This document shows positions 17,626 to 27,725 of a stretch of 64,000 bases of DNA, piece after piece. The DNA comes from Microbacterium abyssi (lineage in GTDB: Bacteria > Actinomycetota > Actinomycetes > Actinomycetales > Microbacteriaceae). Below the pieces are notes generated by a model, which worked only from the letters and a program-made list of their open reading frames with translations, ran no database searches and had not been told where the DNA came from. The stretch's first letter is position 1; every line of letters begins with the position of its first letter. Position numbers and translations under genes: made by a program. The DNA lies in NCBI RefSeq assembly GCF_015277895.1, contig NZ_CP063815.1, positions 2,046,001 through 2,110,000 on the forward strand, given 5' to 3'.

Positions 17626-17922
17626 TCAGATGAACTGCCTCACGATCGCCATCAGGATCAGCACGGCCAGCATCGTGAACGTGAACCCGAAATCCAAGGA
17701 GAGCGTTCCGATGCGCAGTGGAGGAATGAAGCGCCGGAACAGCTTGATGGGCGGGTCGGTGACCGTGTAGACGACCTCAGCCGCGATCAGACCGGCGCCC
17801 TTGGGGCGCCAGCCGCGGTTGAACAGCGGTATGTAATCGAGAATGAGTCGCGCGAACAGCACGAAGATGTAGATCAGCAGGATCAGGTGAACGATCGATG
17901 CGATCCAGGAGACGACTGCCAC
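17626..17922 (-). CDS. YggT-family membrane protein
   Basis: A 98-residue protein with two hydrophobic helices (about 5-28 and 70-95) around a conserved loop, DYIPLFNRGWRPKG and TVTDPPIKLFRRFIPP, which is the YggT signature. The function is not settled; in Actinobacteria it sits in the division cluster between sepF and divIVA. GTG at 17922 gives the family start (AVVSWIASIVHL); the longer frame only runs back into sepF. The gap to sepF is 22 nt. Confidence 0.88.
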   Translation of the reverse strand: MAVVSWIASIVHLILLIYIFVLFARLILDYIPLFNRGWRPKGAGLIAAEVVYTVTDPPIKLFRRFIPPLRIGTLSLDFGFTFTMLAVLILMAIVRQFI

Positions 17923-17944
17923 GACTTCGAGAAGGCTCTGCGGT

Positions 17945-18433
17945 TCAGGACTGGTCGAAGGCCGCAGACTCCGGGTCTGCGTGCGCGATGCCCCCGTGCC
18001 CTGAGACGGCGATGTTCTCGGGCGAGAGCAGGAACACCTTGCTGGTGACACGCTCGATCCGTCCGTACAGCCCGAGCGACAGACCGCTGGCGAAGTCGAT
18101 CAGGCGGCGCGCGTCGGCATCGCTCATCTGCGACAGGTTGATGATCACCGGCACGCCCTCGCGGAAGCTCTCAGCGATCAGCTGGGCGTCGCGGTACTGC
18201 TTGGGGTGCACGGTGAGGATCTCGTTCACAGCGCCCGCGGAAGGCTGACGCACCGCCACAGGACGACGCAGCGGCGTCACGGGGGCGGGGGCGGCCTCAT
18301 CCTGATCGCCACCGCGGTCGCGGTCGCGTTCGCGGTGCGCGCGTGTCGGCGTCGGAGCGGCCTGCTCCTCGTAGGCCTCTTCCTCGTCGGCAAGGCCCAG
18401 GTACACCATGGTCTTCTTCAGCGGGTTTCCCAT
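17945..18433 (-). CDS. sepF: Cell division protein SepF
   Basis: Membrane anchor of the FtsZ ring. The 162-residue protein begins with an amphipathic N-terminal segment ([16 protein letters not shown]), followed by a charged linker and the SepF core from about residue 70 ([21 protein letters not shown], then [22 protein letters not shown]). The [18 protein letters not shown] strand pair is the dimer face. In species without FtsA this is the main membrane tether, and FtsZ here ends in the DIPEFLK tail that SepF can bind. Confidence 0.95.
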   Translation of the reverse strand: MGNPLKKTMVYLGLADEEEAYEEQAAPTPTRAHRERDRDRGGDQDEAAPAPVTPLRRPVAVRQPSAGAVNEILTVHPKQYRDAQLIAESFREGVPVIINLSQMSDADARRLIDFASGLSLGLYGRIERVTSKVFLLSPENIAVSGHGGIAHADPESAAFDQS

Positions 18434-18473
18434 CGTGTCCTCCGTGTTCGACGTGGGCTGATCTGTTTCGAGG

Positions 18474-19154
18474 TTAACCCCGGTCAGGCCGGGGTCCCGT
18501 GATTGCCGAGCCGATCCGCAGGTGTGTCGCGCCGGCCGCGATCGCTTCGGCGAAGTCGCCGGTCATGCCGGCGGAGATCCAGGTGGCGTCCGGTTCGACC
18601 CGGCGGATGGCATCGGCGACCCCGCGCAACCGCGCGAACGCGGATGCCGGGTCCTCATCGAGCGGCGCGACACCCATGACCCCGCGCAGTCGCAGTGACG
18701 GCAGGGCGAGGATGTGCTCGGCGAGCTGCTCCGCTTCCCCGGGCGCGGCGCCTCCGCGTCCGAGATCTTCGGTGAGGTTCACCTGCACCAGGACGTCGAG
18801 CACGCCGCCGTCCTCCGCAGCGCGGTGCAGCGCGTCGGCGAGTTTGATCCTGTCGACCGAGTGCACGGCATCTGCACTGCGCCTGATCGCGCCGGCCTTG
18901 TTGGTCTGCGCCTGGCCGATGAAATGCCAGCGCAGCCCATCGAGCTCGGCCTCACCGTGCTTAGCAGTGAGCTCCTGCTGCCGGTTCTCACCGACGTCCC
19001 GGACACCGAGCGCGTGCAACTCGCGTACGAGCTGCGCCGGATGGAACTTCGTGACGACGATGCGCGTGATCTCGCCGGCATCCCGACCCGCGGCCCGCGC
19101 GGCGTCCGCGATCTGCGCGTCGATCGCGGATAGCCGCGCGGCGAGGTCTGTCAC
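18474..19154 (-). CDS. yggS: YggS/PLPBP pyridoxal-phosphate homeostasis protein
   Basis: Small fold-III PLP protein that buffers free PLP; it is not known to be an enzyme. The 226-residue protein shows the PLP lysine in [10 protein letters not shown] near residue 37, VGENRQQE near 55, [11 protein letters not shown] near 81 and the phosphate loop [13 protein letters not shown] at the end. It lies 16 nt after ftsZ. The yfiH/pgeF gene (Rv2149c) that separates the two in mycobacteria is absent. Confidence 0.93.
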   Translation of the reverse strand: MTDLAARLSAIDAQIADAARAAGRDAGEITRIVVTKFHPAQLVRELHALGVRDVGENRQQELTAKHGEAELDGLRWHFIGQAQTNKAGAIRRSADAVHSVDRIKLADALHRAAEDGGVLDVLVQVNLTEDLGRGGAAPGEAEQLAEHILALPSLRLRGVMGVAPLDEDPASAFARLRGVADAIRRVEPDATWISAGMTGDFAEAIAAGATHLRIGSAITGPRPDRG

Positions 19155-19170
19155 AGCGGGAGTCCTCGGG

Positions 19171-20319
19171 TTACTTCAGGAACTCGGGGATGTCGATGTC
19201 GTCGTCGGCGAACGCCGGCTCGAGGCTCGTCGCCGGCGCGCGTGGCGCGGGCTTGGCCTCCACCGGGTCGGCGGCCTTCGGAGCCTCGGACTCGTCGTCC
19301 GACAGCGTGACCTCGGGCAGCGTGGCCGGCTCGGGGCGCGAGACGACCATCGGGTCCAGGCGCAGCGAGGGCTCGCCGTTGTCGAAGCCGGCGGCGATGA
19401 CCGTGACGCGCACCTCGTCGCCGAGCGTGTCGTCGATGACGGTTCCGAAGATGATGTTCGCCTCGGGGTGCGCGGCCTCCTTGACGAGGTCGGCTGCGTC
19501 GTGGATCTCGAAGATCCCGAGGTTCGAGCCACCCTGGATCGACAGCAGCACGCCGTGCGCGCCCTCGATGGATGCCTCGAGCAGCGGCGACTCCACAGCG
19601 AGCTCTGCGGCCTTGATCGCACGGTCGGCGCCGCGGGCGGAGCCGATGCCCATGAGTGCGGATCCCGCGCCCTGCATGACCGACTTGACGTCGGCGAAGT
19701 CGAGGTTGATGAGACCGGGCGTGGTGATGAGGTCGGTGATGCCCTGCACGCCGGCCAGGAGCACCTGGTCTGCGGTGGCGAACGCCTCGATCATCGAGAT
19801 GCCGCGGTCGCTGATCTCCAGCAACCGGTCGTTCGGGACGACAATGAGGGTGTCGACCTCTTCCTTGAGCTTCGAGACACCCGCCTCGGCCTGGCTCTGA
19901 CGACGGCGGCCCTCGAACGAGAACGGCTTGGTGACGACACCGATCGTCAATGCGCCGATCGACTTCGCGATCCGCGCGACGACGGGGGCGCCGCCGGTGC
20001 CGGTGCCGCCGCCCTCACCGGCGGTGACGAAGACCATGTCGGCGCCGGTGAGGGCCTGTTCGATCTCCTCGGCGTGGTCTTCAGCTGCACGGCGCCCGAC
20101 CTCAGGGTCGGCACCTGCGCCGAGTCCGCGGGTGAGCTCGCGGCCCACGTCGAGCTTGACGTCGGCATCGCTCATGAGAAGCGCCTGGGCGTCGGTGTTG
20201 ACGGCGATGAACTCGACGCCGCGCAGGCCGAGTTCGATCATGCGATTGACGGCGTTGACGCCGCCACCGCCGACGCCGACGACCTTGATCACGGCGAGGT
20301 AGTTCTGGTTCTGGCTCAT
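19171..20319 (-). CDS. ftsZ: Cell division GTPase FtsZ
   Basis: Tubulin homologue that forms the division ring. The 382 residues have [13 protein letters not shown] near 15, the tubulin signature [12 protein letters not shown] near 103, and [11 protein letters not shown] near 205. A variable Pro/Ala-rich linker leads to the C-terminal tail [11 protein letters not shown], the docking site for SepF and other partners. GGAGG precedes the ATG at 20319. The 166-bp gap to ftsQ, with an inverted repeat at 20365-20379, suggests its own promoter. Confidence 0.98.
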   Translation of the reverse strand: MSQNQNYLAVIKVVGVGGGGVNAVNRMIELGLRGVEFIAVNTDAQALLMSDADVKLDVGRELTRGLGAGADPEVGRRAAEDHAEEIEQALTGADMVFVTAGEGGGTGTGGAPVVARIAKSIGALTIGVVTKPFSFEGRRRQSQAEAGVSKLKEEVDTLIVVPNDRLLEISDRGISMIEAFATADQVLLAGVQGITDLITTPGLINLDFADVKSVMQGAGSALMGIGSARGADRAIKAAELAVESPLLEASIEGAHGVLLSIQGGSNLGIFEIHDAADLVKEAAHPEANIIFGTVIDDTLGDEVRVTVIAAGFDNGEPSLRLDPMVVSRPEPATLPEVTLSDDESEAPKAADPVEAKPAPRAPATSLEPAFADDDIDIPEFLK

Positions 20320-20364
20320 GGCCGGCCTCCGATATGTCGAGCCTGGAAAGAATGTGAACCTTAA

Positions 20365-20379
20365 ACCTCAACTAGAGGT
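20365..20379. promoter_or_regulatory. Inverted repeat upstream of ftsZ
   Basis: ACCTC-AACTA-GAGGT, perfect 5-bp arms, lies 46-60 bp upstream of the ftsZ start in the only sizeable gap inside the dcw cluster. A TTTACA (-35-like, minus strand) abuts it at 20384-20379, but no convincing -10 is spaced correctly. It may be an operator or part of the ftsZ promoter; the protein that would bind it is unknown. Confidence 0.4.
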
Positions 20380-20485
20380 GTAAAGTATTTCCCGGTATTG
20401 CGTTCTCTTGATCGAAGGTATGCGTCGTTTCGGCGTGCGGACGCAGCGACACGGGCGTGTCGGCTGTTTCGGTGCGGAAAGGCGT

Positions 20486-21415
20486 TCAGCCGGCGACGAC
20501 GACGTCGGGAGAGGACACGTCGATCTTGTTCGCGCCGGGATTCGCAGCCATGGCGGCGACGAGAGTGCGCGCCTTCTCGACGGACTCCTCCGCACTCCCC
20601 CACACCACGGTCAGTCCGCTCCCGAGTCGCAGCGTGACATCGTCCACGGTGCTCGCCGTGACCTCGACCAGCCCGTCCCGTACGTCGGCGGGGACTGACC
20701 GGACGACGAGCCCGACCGACTCGAATGCATCCGACTCGATGCCGCCCTCGACGTGCAGCACCGGCTGACCCGGGGGCTGCTCCGCCGTCGTCGAGAGAGC
20801 GACTCCCGCCGCGTCGACCAGGGTGTATCCGGCGTCCGACTCGATGACTCCGACAGGGGTGCGCTCGACGATGCGCACGGTGAGATCGTGGGGCGGCCTG
20901 GCCTCGAGCGCGTAGGTCTCGATCAGCGGGAACGCCACCAGGGCCGCCTTGATCTCGCTCTCGTCGACGAGCGCGAGCGGCGTGCCGATCTGCCCCGCAA
21001 GCGCGGCCTCGACCGTCGCCGGGTCGAGCGACGACGCACCCGCCACCGTGATCTTCTCGACGGCGAACAGGGGGCTGTAGGCGGCGACCACACTCCCTCC
21101 GACGAGGAGGACGAGCGCGCCCAGCGCGCCGAGCCAGATCAGCCGTCGACGACGCGATCGCTGTGTGAACCGGCGGATCTCAGCACGCAGGCGCTTGCGG
21201 CGGGCGCGGGCCGCGCGCCACACGTCACGCGCCGTGAGGCCGTCGAGGCTCTCCGGCTCACCGGGGCGATCATCCGCCGCTGCAGCCTGCTCGGAGTCGG
21301 TGCCGTGCAGTTCGACCGGGTCGCGCCACTCGTCGACCGCACGGCGACGTCCTGTCTGAGCCTGTACGGGCTCGGTCTCCTCCGGCGTCGGTGGAAGCGG
21401 CCCAGGGCGACGCAT
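20486..21415 (-). CDS. ftsQ: Cell division protein FtsQ
   Basis: Bitopic divisome protein linking FtsB/FtsL to the septal synthase. The 309-residue protein has a long charged cytoplasmic part (1-95), one membrane helix at about 96-117 (IWLGALGALVLLVGGSV), a POTRA domain (FAVEKITVAGASSLDPATVEAAL) and the FtsQ beta domain with IVERTPVGVIE. The gap to murC is 3 nt. The order murC-ftsQ-ftsZ is normal for Actinobacteria. Confidence 0.95.
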   Translation of the reverse strand: MRRPGPLPPTPEETEPVQAQTGRRRAVDEWRDPVELHGTDSEQAAAADDRPGEPESLDGLTARDVWRAARARRKRLRAEIRRFTQRSRRRRLIWLGALGALVLLVGGSVVAAYSPLFAVEKITVAGASSLDPATVEAALAGQIGTPLALVDESEIKAALVAFPLIETYALEARPPHDLTVRIVERTPVGVIESDAGYTLVDAAGVALSTTAEQPPGQPVLHVEGGIESDAFESVGLVVRSVPADVRDGLVEVTASTVDDVTLRLGSGLTVVWGSAEESVEKARTLVAAMAANPGANKIDVSSPDVVVAG

Positions 21416-21418
21416 CGC

Positions 21419-22837
21419 TCAGTCTCCGGCGCTCGGACGCGGCGCCGCGCTCTGCCGCAGCGACTCGAGCACCTGCGGGATGATCAGATACACGTTGCCG
21501 CACCCGAGCGTGATCAGAAAATCGCCCTCGCGCGCGATGGACGCGGCATAGTCGGCCGCCTGCTGCCAGTCGGGGACGTAGTGCACGTGGCCCTGATCGG
21601 CGAAAGCGCCGCTGACGAGCTCACCGGTGACGCCGGGAACCGGGTCCTCGCGCGCGCCGTACACGTCGAGCATGACGGTGTGGTCGGCGTAGGTCTCGAG
21701 CACGTCGGCGAACTCGCGGTACATGTGCTGCGTGCGCGAATAGGTGTGCGGCTGCTGGATCGCGATGATGCGCCCGGCGCCGACGACGCCGCGCGCCGCC
21801 TCGAGAGCGGCCTTCACTTCGGTGGGATGGTGTGCGTAGTCGTCGAAGACGCTCACGCCGCGCTCGACGCCGTGCAGCTCGAAGCGACGCACGGTGCCGG
21901 CGAACCCCTCGACCGCGTGCACAGACTCCTCGAGGCCGTGCCCTAGCGCGAGCAGCACGGCGACGGCGCCGGCGGCGTTGATCGCGTTGTGCTCTCCTGG
22001 CACGGCCAGCTGCATGTGTGCGGTTCGCCCCGCGTGGGTGACGGTCGCCGCGACGGGCCCGGAGGTCGAGATCTCGCTGAGACGCACGTCGGCGTCTGCT
22101 GCACGGCCGAAGGTGATGACCTTCCCGTGCGACAGCCCGGCCTTGACCCTGAGCGCTCCGGGGTCGTCGCTCGAGATCACGACGGCATCGCGCGCGGCAT
22201 CCGCGAATCGGATGAACGCGTCGTGGAACGCGTCATCGGAGCCGTAGTGGTCGAGGTGATCGGGGTCGACGTTCGTGATCAGCGCGATCGCGGTGTCGTA
22301 GAGCAGGAACGTGCCGTCCGATTCGTCCGCTTCGACGACGAACAGGTCGCCGGCACCCGACGCGCTCGAGGCTCCGAGCTGCTCGATCACGCCGCCGTTG
22401 ACGAAGTTCGGGTCGGCACCGAGCGCCTGCAGCGCGGTGACGATCATCCCGGTCGATGTGGTCTTGCCGTGGGCTCCGGCGACCGAGACGAGCCGGCGGC
22501 CTCCGATCAGCCAGTGCAGCGCCTGCGAGCGATGGATGACGTGCAGACCGCGCTCCTTGGCGGTGACGAACTCCGGGTTCTCGGGCCAGATCGCTCCGGT
22601 GTGCACGACTGTGTCGGCATCGCCGAGGTGGGCCGCGTCGTGCCCGACGTGCACGATCGCTCCCGCGGCCGCGAGTGCGCGCAGATTGTCACTGTCCGAG
22701 CGGTCGGAACCGGACACGCGGATGCCGGCGTCCAGGAACATCTTCGCCAGTCCGCTCATGCCGGAGCCGCCGATTCCGATGAAGTGGGCGGCGGTGATGG
22801 ACTCCGGGATCGGGAGCGAGAGGTCAGGTCTGATCAT
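21419..22837 (-). CDS. murC: UDP-N-acetylmuramate-L-alanine ligase
   Basis: Adds L-alanine to UDP-MurNAc, the first step of peptidoglycan stem synthesis. The 472-residue Mur ligase shows the Rossmann loop [12 protein letters not shown] near 21, the ATP loop [13 protein letters not shown] near 118, and the central-domain motif ADESDGTFL near 175. [10 protein letters not shown] lies near 326. It sits between murG and ftsQ in the dcw cluster. Confidence 0.97.
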   Translation of the reverse strand: MIRPDLSLPIPESITAAHFIGIGGSGMSGLAKMFLDAGIRVSGSDRSDSDNLRALAAAGAIVHVGHDAAHLGDADTVVHTGAIWPENPEFVTAKERGLHVIHRSQALHWLIGGRRLVSVAGAHGKTTSTGMIVTALQALGADPNFVNGGVIEQLGASSASGAGDLFVVEADESDGTFLLYDTAIALITNVDPDHLDHYGSDDAFHDAFIRFADAARDAVVISSDDPGALRVKAGLSHGKVITFGRAADADVRLSEISTSGPVAATVTHAGRTAHMQLAVPGEHNAINAAGAVAVLLALGHGLEESVHAVEGFAGTVRRFELHGVERGVSVFDDYAHHPTEVKAALEAARGVVGAGRIIAIQQPHTYSRTQHMYREFADVLETYADHTVMLDVYGAREDPVPGVTGELVSGAFADQGHVHYVPDWQQAADYAASIAREGDFLITLGCGNVYLIIPQVLESLRQSAAPRPSAGD

Positions 22838-22863
22838 GTCGCATCCATCCTAATTCGCGAGCA

Positions 22864-23943
22864 TCAGCGACCCGCGCTGAGCGCGCGGTCGATCATCGCG
22901 ATGACATTCTCGGTGCCGGTGCGGGTGCCGACGTTCTCCGCCGCGGCGGCCATGGCCGCGATGCGGTCCCGGTCGCCCAGGAGGGGGATGATCCGTTCGC
23001 GGACCGTGTCGCCTTTGAACGTCCCGTCCTCGAGCAGGAAGGCGGCGCCGGCCGCCACCGCGGATGCGGCGTTCAGACGCTGCTCGCCGTTGCCGACCGC
23101 GTACGGCACGTATACGGCGGGGATGCCGAGGGCACTGATCTCGCTGACAGTCGCGGAACCGGCACGGGAGACGATCAGGTCGGCCAGTGCGAACGCGAGG
23201 TCCATGCGGTTGACGTACCGGCGCATCGCGTATCCGGGCACCTCGGGGTCGGCGAGGTCGCTGCGCTCCCCCGTGACGTGCAGCAGCTGCCAGCCGGCGG
23301 CGAGCACGTCCGCCCAGGAGTCCGCCAGCGCCTCGTTGAGCCGCTGGGCGCCGAGCGACCCGCCGAAGACGAGCAGCACGGGGCGCGCAGCATCCAGCCC
23401 GAATTCCTCAGCGGCGTCGGCGCGCCGCGCGGCGCGGTCGAGATCGACGATCTCGCGGCGCAGCGGCATGCCCACGACCTCGCTGTTCTTCAGCGGCGTT
23501 CCGGCGAAGGCGACGCCGATCCCGGCGGCGCTGCCCGCGCCGAGCCGGTTGGCGAGCCCTGGCCTCGCATTGGCCTCATGCACCACGAAGGGCACCTTCT
23601 CGCGACGGGCGGCGACGTACGCCGGGGCGGACGCGTAGCCGCCGAAGCCCACCACCACATCCACATCGTGCTCGCGGATGTGTCGGCGGACCTGCGTCAC
23701 GGCCCGCCCGAACCTGCGCGGAAACGCGAGCGCCTGCGCGTTCGGTCGCCGCGGGAACGGCACCTTGTCGACGATCAGCAGTTCGTAGCCGCGCTCCGGC
23801 ACCAGGCGCGCCTCGAGGCCCTCCTTCGTGCCGAGGACGAGCACGTCGTCTCCGGGCTCCCGGTCGCGGAGTCCGTCGGCGACGGCGAGCAGCGGATTCA
23901 CATGGCCGGCGGTGCCGCCGCCGGCGAGGAGGTACGAGGTCAC
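22864..23943 (-). CDS. murG: Lipid I N-acetylglucosaminyltransferase MurG
   Basis: Transfers GlcNAc from UDP-GlcNAc to lipid I at the inner membrane face, giving lipid II. The 359-residue GT-B enzyme has GGGTAGHVNPLLAVADGL near residue 8, VGFGGYASAPAYVAA near 95 and the donor-site region SRAGSATVSEISALGIP near 258. It overlaps ftsW by 4 bases (ATGA), so the two are coupled. Confidence 0.97.
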   Translation of the reverse strand: MTSYLLAGGGTAGHVNPLLAVADGLRDREPGDDVLVLGTKEGLEARLVPERGYELLIVDKVPFPRRPNAQALAFPRRFGRAVTQVRRHIREHDVDVVVGFGGYASAPAYVAARREKVPFVVHEANARPGLANRLGAGSAAGIGVAFAGTPLKNSEVVGMPLRREIVDLDRAARRADAAEEFGLDAARPVLLVFGGSLGAQRLNEALADSWADVLAAGWQLLHVTGERSDLADPEVPGYAMRRYVNRMDLAFALADLIVSRAGSATVSEISALGIPAVYVPYAVGNGEQRLNAASAVAAGAAFLLEDGTFKGDTVRERIIPLLGDRDRIAAMAAAAENVGTRTGTENVIAMIDRALSAGR

Positions 23944-25118
23944 CTCGCGACCTTACCCCGCTCCGCTTGAGGAATCGTGCGCGCGAAGGCCAGCAGGACT
24001 CCGCACGCGAGCAGCACCGACAGCAGGGCCGTACCGCCCTGCGACATGAACGGCAGCGGGACGCCCATGACGGGGAAGATTCCGATCACGACGCCGATGT
24101 TGATGAGCGCCTGGCCGAGGATCCACACGGTGATGCCGCCCGTGGCGACGCGGATGAACGGGTCGTCGGTCTTGCGCATGACGTGGAACGCGCCCACGGC
24201 GAAGAACGTGAACAGGGCGAGCACGACGACGCATCCGATGAGGCCGAGCTCCTCCCCCACGATCGCGAAGATGAAGTCGTTCGCCGCCGCGGGAAGCCAG
24301 CCGTACTTCTCCTGCGAGTTGCCGAGGCCCAGTCCGAAGATGCCGCCGTTGGCCATGCCCCAGACGGCGTGGATGGACTGGTAGCAGTCGTGCTCGTAAT
24401 TGCTCATGTCGGAGCAGACCGCCGTGATGCGCCGCATCCGGTCGGGACTCACGACGGCGAGGGCGATGACGCCCACCACGCCCAGCAGTACCGGCAGGAT
24501 GAACAGCCGCAGCTTCACGCCGGAGAAGAACAGGCAGCCGAGCAGGATCAGCACGAGCACCATCGCGGTGCCGAGGTCGTTTCCCGCGATGACCGTGCCG
24601 ATCGCGAGCAGCGACACCGGGATCACCGGAATGAACACGTGGTGCCAGATGGCGAGCCGGGTGCGCTTGCGCAGCAGCACGTAGGCGATCCACAGCGCCA
24701 GCGCGAGTTTGAGGAACTCGGACGGCTGCATCGTGAACCCGGCGACCCTGATCCAGTTCCGGTTTCCGGCGTCATCGATGCCGAGCGGGGTGAACACGAG
24801 CAGCTGCATGGCAGTCGCACCGACGAGCGCCGGCCACGCCAGCTTCTTCAGGAAGGAGATCGGGAGGCGGCTGGCCAGGAACATCAGCGGCAGGCCGACA
24901 GCAGCGAACATGCCCTGCTTGAGCGCCGTGTCCATGACACCGGACTCGGTCGCGCTGGTCGCGGAGATGACCATGATCAGACCGAACACCGTCAGCAGCA
25001 CCGCAGTGGATGCGATGAGCATGAACTCGTTCGAGGGCGGTGTGAAGATGCGTCCCAGCGAGACGCGGGCGGCGAGTCCCCTGGACTCAGGGTTCGACGG
25101 GCGAGCCACCTGTGTCAT
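23940..25118 (-). CDS. ftsW: Septal peptidoglycan polymerase FtsW
   Basis: SEDS-family glycosyltransferase that polymerises lipid II at the septum with FtsI. The 392-residue protein has about ten helices. The extracellular loop AANDFIFAIVGEELGLIGC and the PFMSQGGTALLS segment near residue 352 are family signatures. The first 30 residues are cytoplasmic and basic. The ATG at 25118 overlaps murD by 32 bases; a GTG 9 nt further in (VARPSNPESR) is a possible alternative start. Confidence 0.95.
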   Translation of the reverse strand: MTQVARPSNPESRGLAARVSLGRIFTPPSNEFMLIASTAVLLTVFGLIMVISATSATESGVMDTALKQGMFAAVGLPLMFLASRLPISFLKKLAWPALVGATAMQLLVFTPLGIDDAGNRNWIRVAGFTMQPSEFLKLALALWIAYVLLRKRTRLAIWHHVFIPVIPVSLLAIGTVIAGNDLGTAMVLVLILLGCLFFSGVKLRLFILPVLLGVVGVIALAVVSPDRMRRITAVCSDMSNYEHDCYQSIHAVWGMANGGIFGLGLGNSQEKYGWLPAAANDFIFAIVGEELGLIGCVVVLALFTFFAVGAFHVMRKTDDPFIRVATGGITVWILGQALINIGVVIGIFPVMGVPLPFMSQGGTALLSVLLACGVLLAFARTIPQAERGKVAR

Positions 25119-26619
25119 CGGTGCTCCCCCTGTCGATCCATGTGCGCACCGCGTCGGCGAAACGGCGGCCCCGATCCGCGTAGCCGGCGAACTGATCGAA
25201 GGATGCCGCTGCAGGAGCCAGCAGAACCGTGCCCCCGTCGGTGGCGATTCCCGCGGCGAGTTCCACCACGCGAGTCATGACCTCTTCAGTCTCGCCAGTG
25301 GCGACCTCATACACCTGCACCTCGGGCGCGTGTCGTGCGAATGCCGAGACGACTTCGGTGCGGGAGGCGCCGATCACCAGTGCAGCGCTGGCCGTGCGCC
25401 CGGCATCCGCGATCAGATCCGACAGATCGACGCCCTTCAGGTCGCCGCCGACGACCCATACGGCGCCCGGGTAGGCCTGCAGGGAGGAGGCTGCGGCGTG
25501 CGGGTTGGTGGCCTTGGAATCATCGACCCAGGTGATGCCGCCGTGCCGTGCGATGACCTGGATCCGGTGCTCATCGAGACGGAAGGTCTCCAACGCGCTC
25601 CGGATCGCCTCCGGCCGCGTGCCGAGGGCACGCGCCAGCGCGCTGGCGGCGAGGATGTTCTGCACGACGTGAGGCGCGGCGAGCCCGACCCGTTCGAGGT
25701 CGGCGATCGTCGTCAGTTCGAGTGCGCTGTTGCGGCGGTCGTCGAGGAAGGCGCGATCCGCGAGGATGCCGTCGACGACGCCGAGGTCGCTGGGACCGGG
25801 GACGCCGAGGTCGAACCCGATGGCACGCGCGCCCTCGATGACATCGGCATCCTCCACCATCGCGCGCGTCGCCTCGTCGGCCTTGTTGTAGACGCAGGCG
25901 ATACGCGTGTTGCGGTACACATACGATTTCGCCTCACGATATGCGCTGGCACTGCCGTGCCACACGAGATGGTCGTCGGCGAGGTTTAGGCAGATGGACG
26001 AGTGGGGCACGAGCTGACCGGCGGGTTGGCTGCGGCCGATGTACCAGAGCTGATGGCTGGAGAGCTCGACGACGAGCACGTCGAACCCGGCGGGATCGCG
26101 CACCGCATCCAGCACGGGGATGCCGATGTTGCCGCACGGCGCAGCTCGCAGCCCGCCCTCGACGAGCAGGCTCGCGGTGAGCTGCGTCGTGGTGGTCTTG
26201 CCGTTCGTGCCGGTGATCAGCACCCAGTCCGCCGGCGTGCCGTCTGCGCGCACGACCTTGTCGCGCACGCGCCAGGCGAGTTCGACGTCACCCCACAGCG
26301 CGATGCCGGCATCCTGCGTCCAGCGGATGAGCGGGTGCGACGGCGCGAATCCCGGGGATGCGACGATGACGTCCGGGGCGAACTCGAGGAGCTCGTCCGG
26401 CGCCGAGTCTAGGGAGCCGAGCACGAGACGAGCGCCGATGACGGGCACGAGCCTCTCGTACTCCTCCGAGGCGGATTCGGAGAGGACGAGGACGTCGGCG
26501 CCGAGCTCGGTGAGCGTGTCGGCGGCGGAGAACCCGGTCACGGACAGTCCGAGGACGGCCACCCGCAGGCCCTTCCAGTCGGCGTGCCAACTGGTGAGGC
26601 CATCCAGTCTTGCGGTCAT
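25087..26619 (-). CDS. murD: UDP-MurNAc-L-alanine-D-glutamate ligase
   Basis: Adds D-glutamate to UDP-MurNAc-L-Ala. The 510-residue protein has VAVLGLSVTGFSAADTL near 20, the ATP loop ITGTNGKTTTTQL near 135 and VDDSKATNPHAAASSLQ near 370. ATG at 26619 is chosen because it overlaps the mraY stop (ATGA); a longer frame only enters mraY. It is somewhat longer than enterobacterial MurD (about 440), as is common in Actinobacteria. Confidence 0.96.
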   Translation of the reverse strand: MTARLDGLTSWHADWKGLRVAVLGLSVTGFSAADTLTELGADVLVLSESASEEYERLVPVIGARLVLGSLDSAPDELLEFAPDVIVASPGFAPSHPLIRWTQDAGIALWGDVELAWRVRDKVVRADGTPADWVLITGTNGKTTTTQLTASLLVEGGLRAAPCGNIGIPVLDAVRDPAGFDVLVVELSSHQLWYIGRSQPAGQLVPHSSICLNLADDHLVWHGSASAYREAKSYVYRNTRIACVYNKADEATRAMVEDADVIEGARAIGFDLGVPGPSDLGVVDGILADRAFLDDRRNSALELTTIADLERVGLAAPHVVQNILAASALARALGTRPEAIRSALETFRLDEHRIQVIARHGGITWVDDSKATNPHAAASSLQAYPGAVWVVGGDLKGVDLSDLIADAGRTASAALVIGASRTEVVSAFARHAPEVQVYEVATGETEEVMTRVVELAAGIATDGGTVLLAPAAASFDQFAGYADRGRRFADAVRTWIDRGSTDDTGGSPVEP

Positions 26620-27725
26620 ATCAGGGTGAGCCATTCGACGTAGAACAGCCCGATCGCGGAAACCGCGAGGAGGCCGGCGATGATCCAGAGGCGCACGACG
26701 ATCGTGACCTCGGGCCAGCCCCGCATCTCGAGATGGTGATGGAACGGGCTCATCAGGAACAGCCGTTTTCCGCGCGTGACCTTGAAGTAGGTGCGCTGCA
26801 GGATCACCGAGCCGGAAGACAGCACGAAGATGCCGGCGATCACGAAAAGCAGCAGTTCGGTGCGGGTGAGGATCGCCATGGCGGTGATGACGCCGCCGAT
26901 CGCCATGGAGCCGACATCGCCCATGAACACCTTGGCCTTGGGGGCGTTCCACCACAGGAACCCGACGAGACCGGCGGCGAACGATGCCGCGACGATCGCG
27001 AGGCTGAACGGATCCCGCACCTGGTAGCAGGCATCGAGCGCGTCTCCTTCGACGCCGGTTCCGACGCAGGACTGCTTGAACTGCCAGAACGCGATGAGGC
27101 TGTAGGCGCTGACGACGAAGACGCCGGCGCCCGCCGCAAGCCCGTCAAGGCCGTCCGTGAGGTTGACGCTGTTCGACGTCGCGATGCCGATCACTGCTAT
27201 CCAGATCAGGTAGACGATCCATCCGATCACGACCCCGAAGGCGAACAGGTTCAGCCAGGTTATGTCGCGGAACAGCGAGATGTAGCCGCTCGCGGGTGTC
27301 TGCTCGTACTGGTTCGGGAAGTTCAGCGCCACGATGCCGAACGGCACCATCACCAGGAGCTGGCCGATCACCTTCCGCCAGCCGGAGAGCCCGAGACTGC
27401 GCTGCGAACGCACCTTCATGAAGTCGTCGATGAATCCGACCGCACCGAAGCCCACCATCAGCCACAGCACGAGGATGGCCGACAGCGCTGGAGTGCTGCC
27501 GCCGGCGATGACGCCGGCGAAGTAGCCGACGATCGTACCGACGATGAAGATGACGCCGCCCATGGTCGGCGTGCCGCGCTTGGCCTCGTGACTCGGGTTG
27601 GCGATGTCCTCGGGGGTGCGGATGACCTGCCCCCAGCCCCACCGGCGGAACAGCCGGAGGAAGACGGGAGTCAGGAAGAGATTGAAGGCGAGCGATATCG
27701 CCGCCGCCATGAGGAGTGATCTCAC
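26616..27725 (-). CDS. mraY: Phospho-MurNAc-pentapeptide transferase MraY
   Basis: Integral membrane enzyme that makes lipid I from UDP-MurNAc-pentapeptide and undecaprenyl phosphate. The 369 residues hold about ten helices with the catalytic motifs GFIDDFMKV near 100, NLTDGLDGLAAG near 190, and FMGDVGSMAIGG near 267. It overlaps murF by 4 bases at its start and murD by 4 bases at its end, showing tight coupling. Confidence 0.97.
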   Translation of the reverse strand: MRSLLMAAAISLAFNLFLTPVFLRLFRRWGWGQVIRTPEDIANPSHEAKRGTPTMGGVIFIVGTIVGYFAGVIAGGSTPALSAILVLWLMVGFGAVGFIDDFMKVRSQRSLGLSGWRKVIGQLLVMVPFGIVALNFPNQYEQTPASGYISLFRDITWLNLFAFGVVIGWIVYLIWIAVIGIATSNSVNLTDGLDGLAAGAGVFVVSAYSLIAFWQFKQSCVGTGVEGDALDACYQVRDPFSLAIVAASFAAGLVGFLWWNAPKAKVFMGDVGSMAIGGVITAMAILTRTELLLFVIAGIFVLSSGSVILQRTYFKVTRGKRLFLMSPFHHHLEMRGWPEVTIVVRLWIIAGLLAVSAIGLFYVEWLTLI

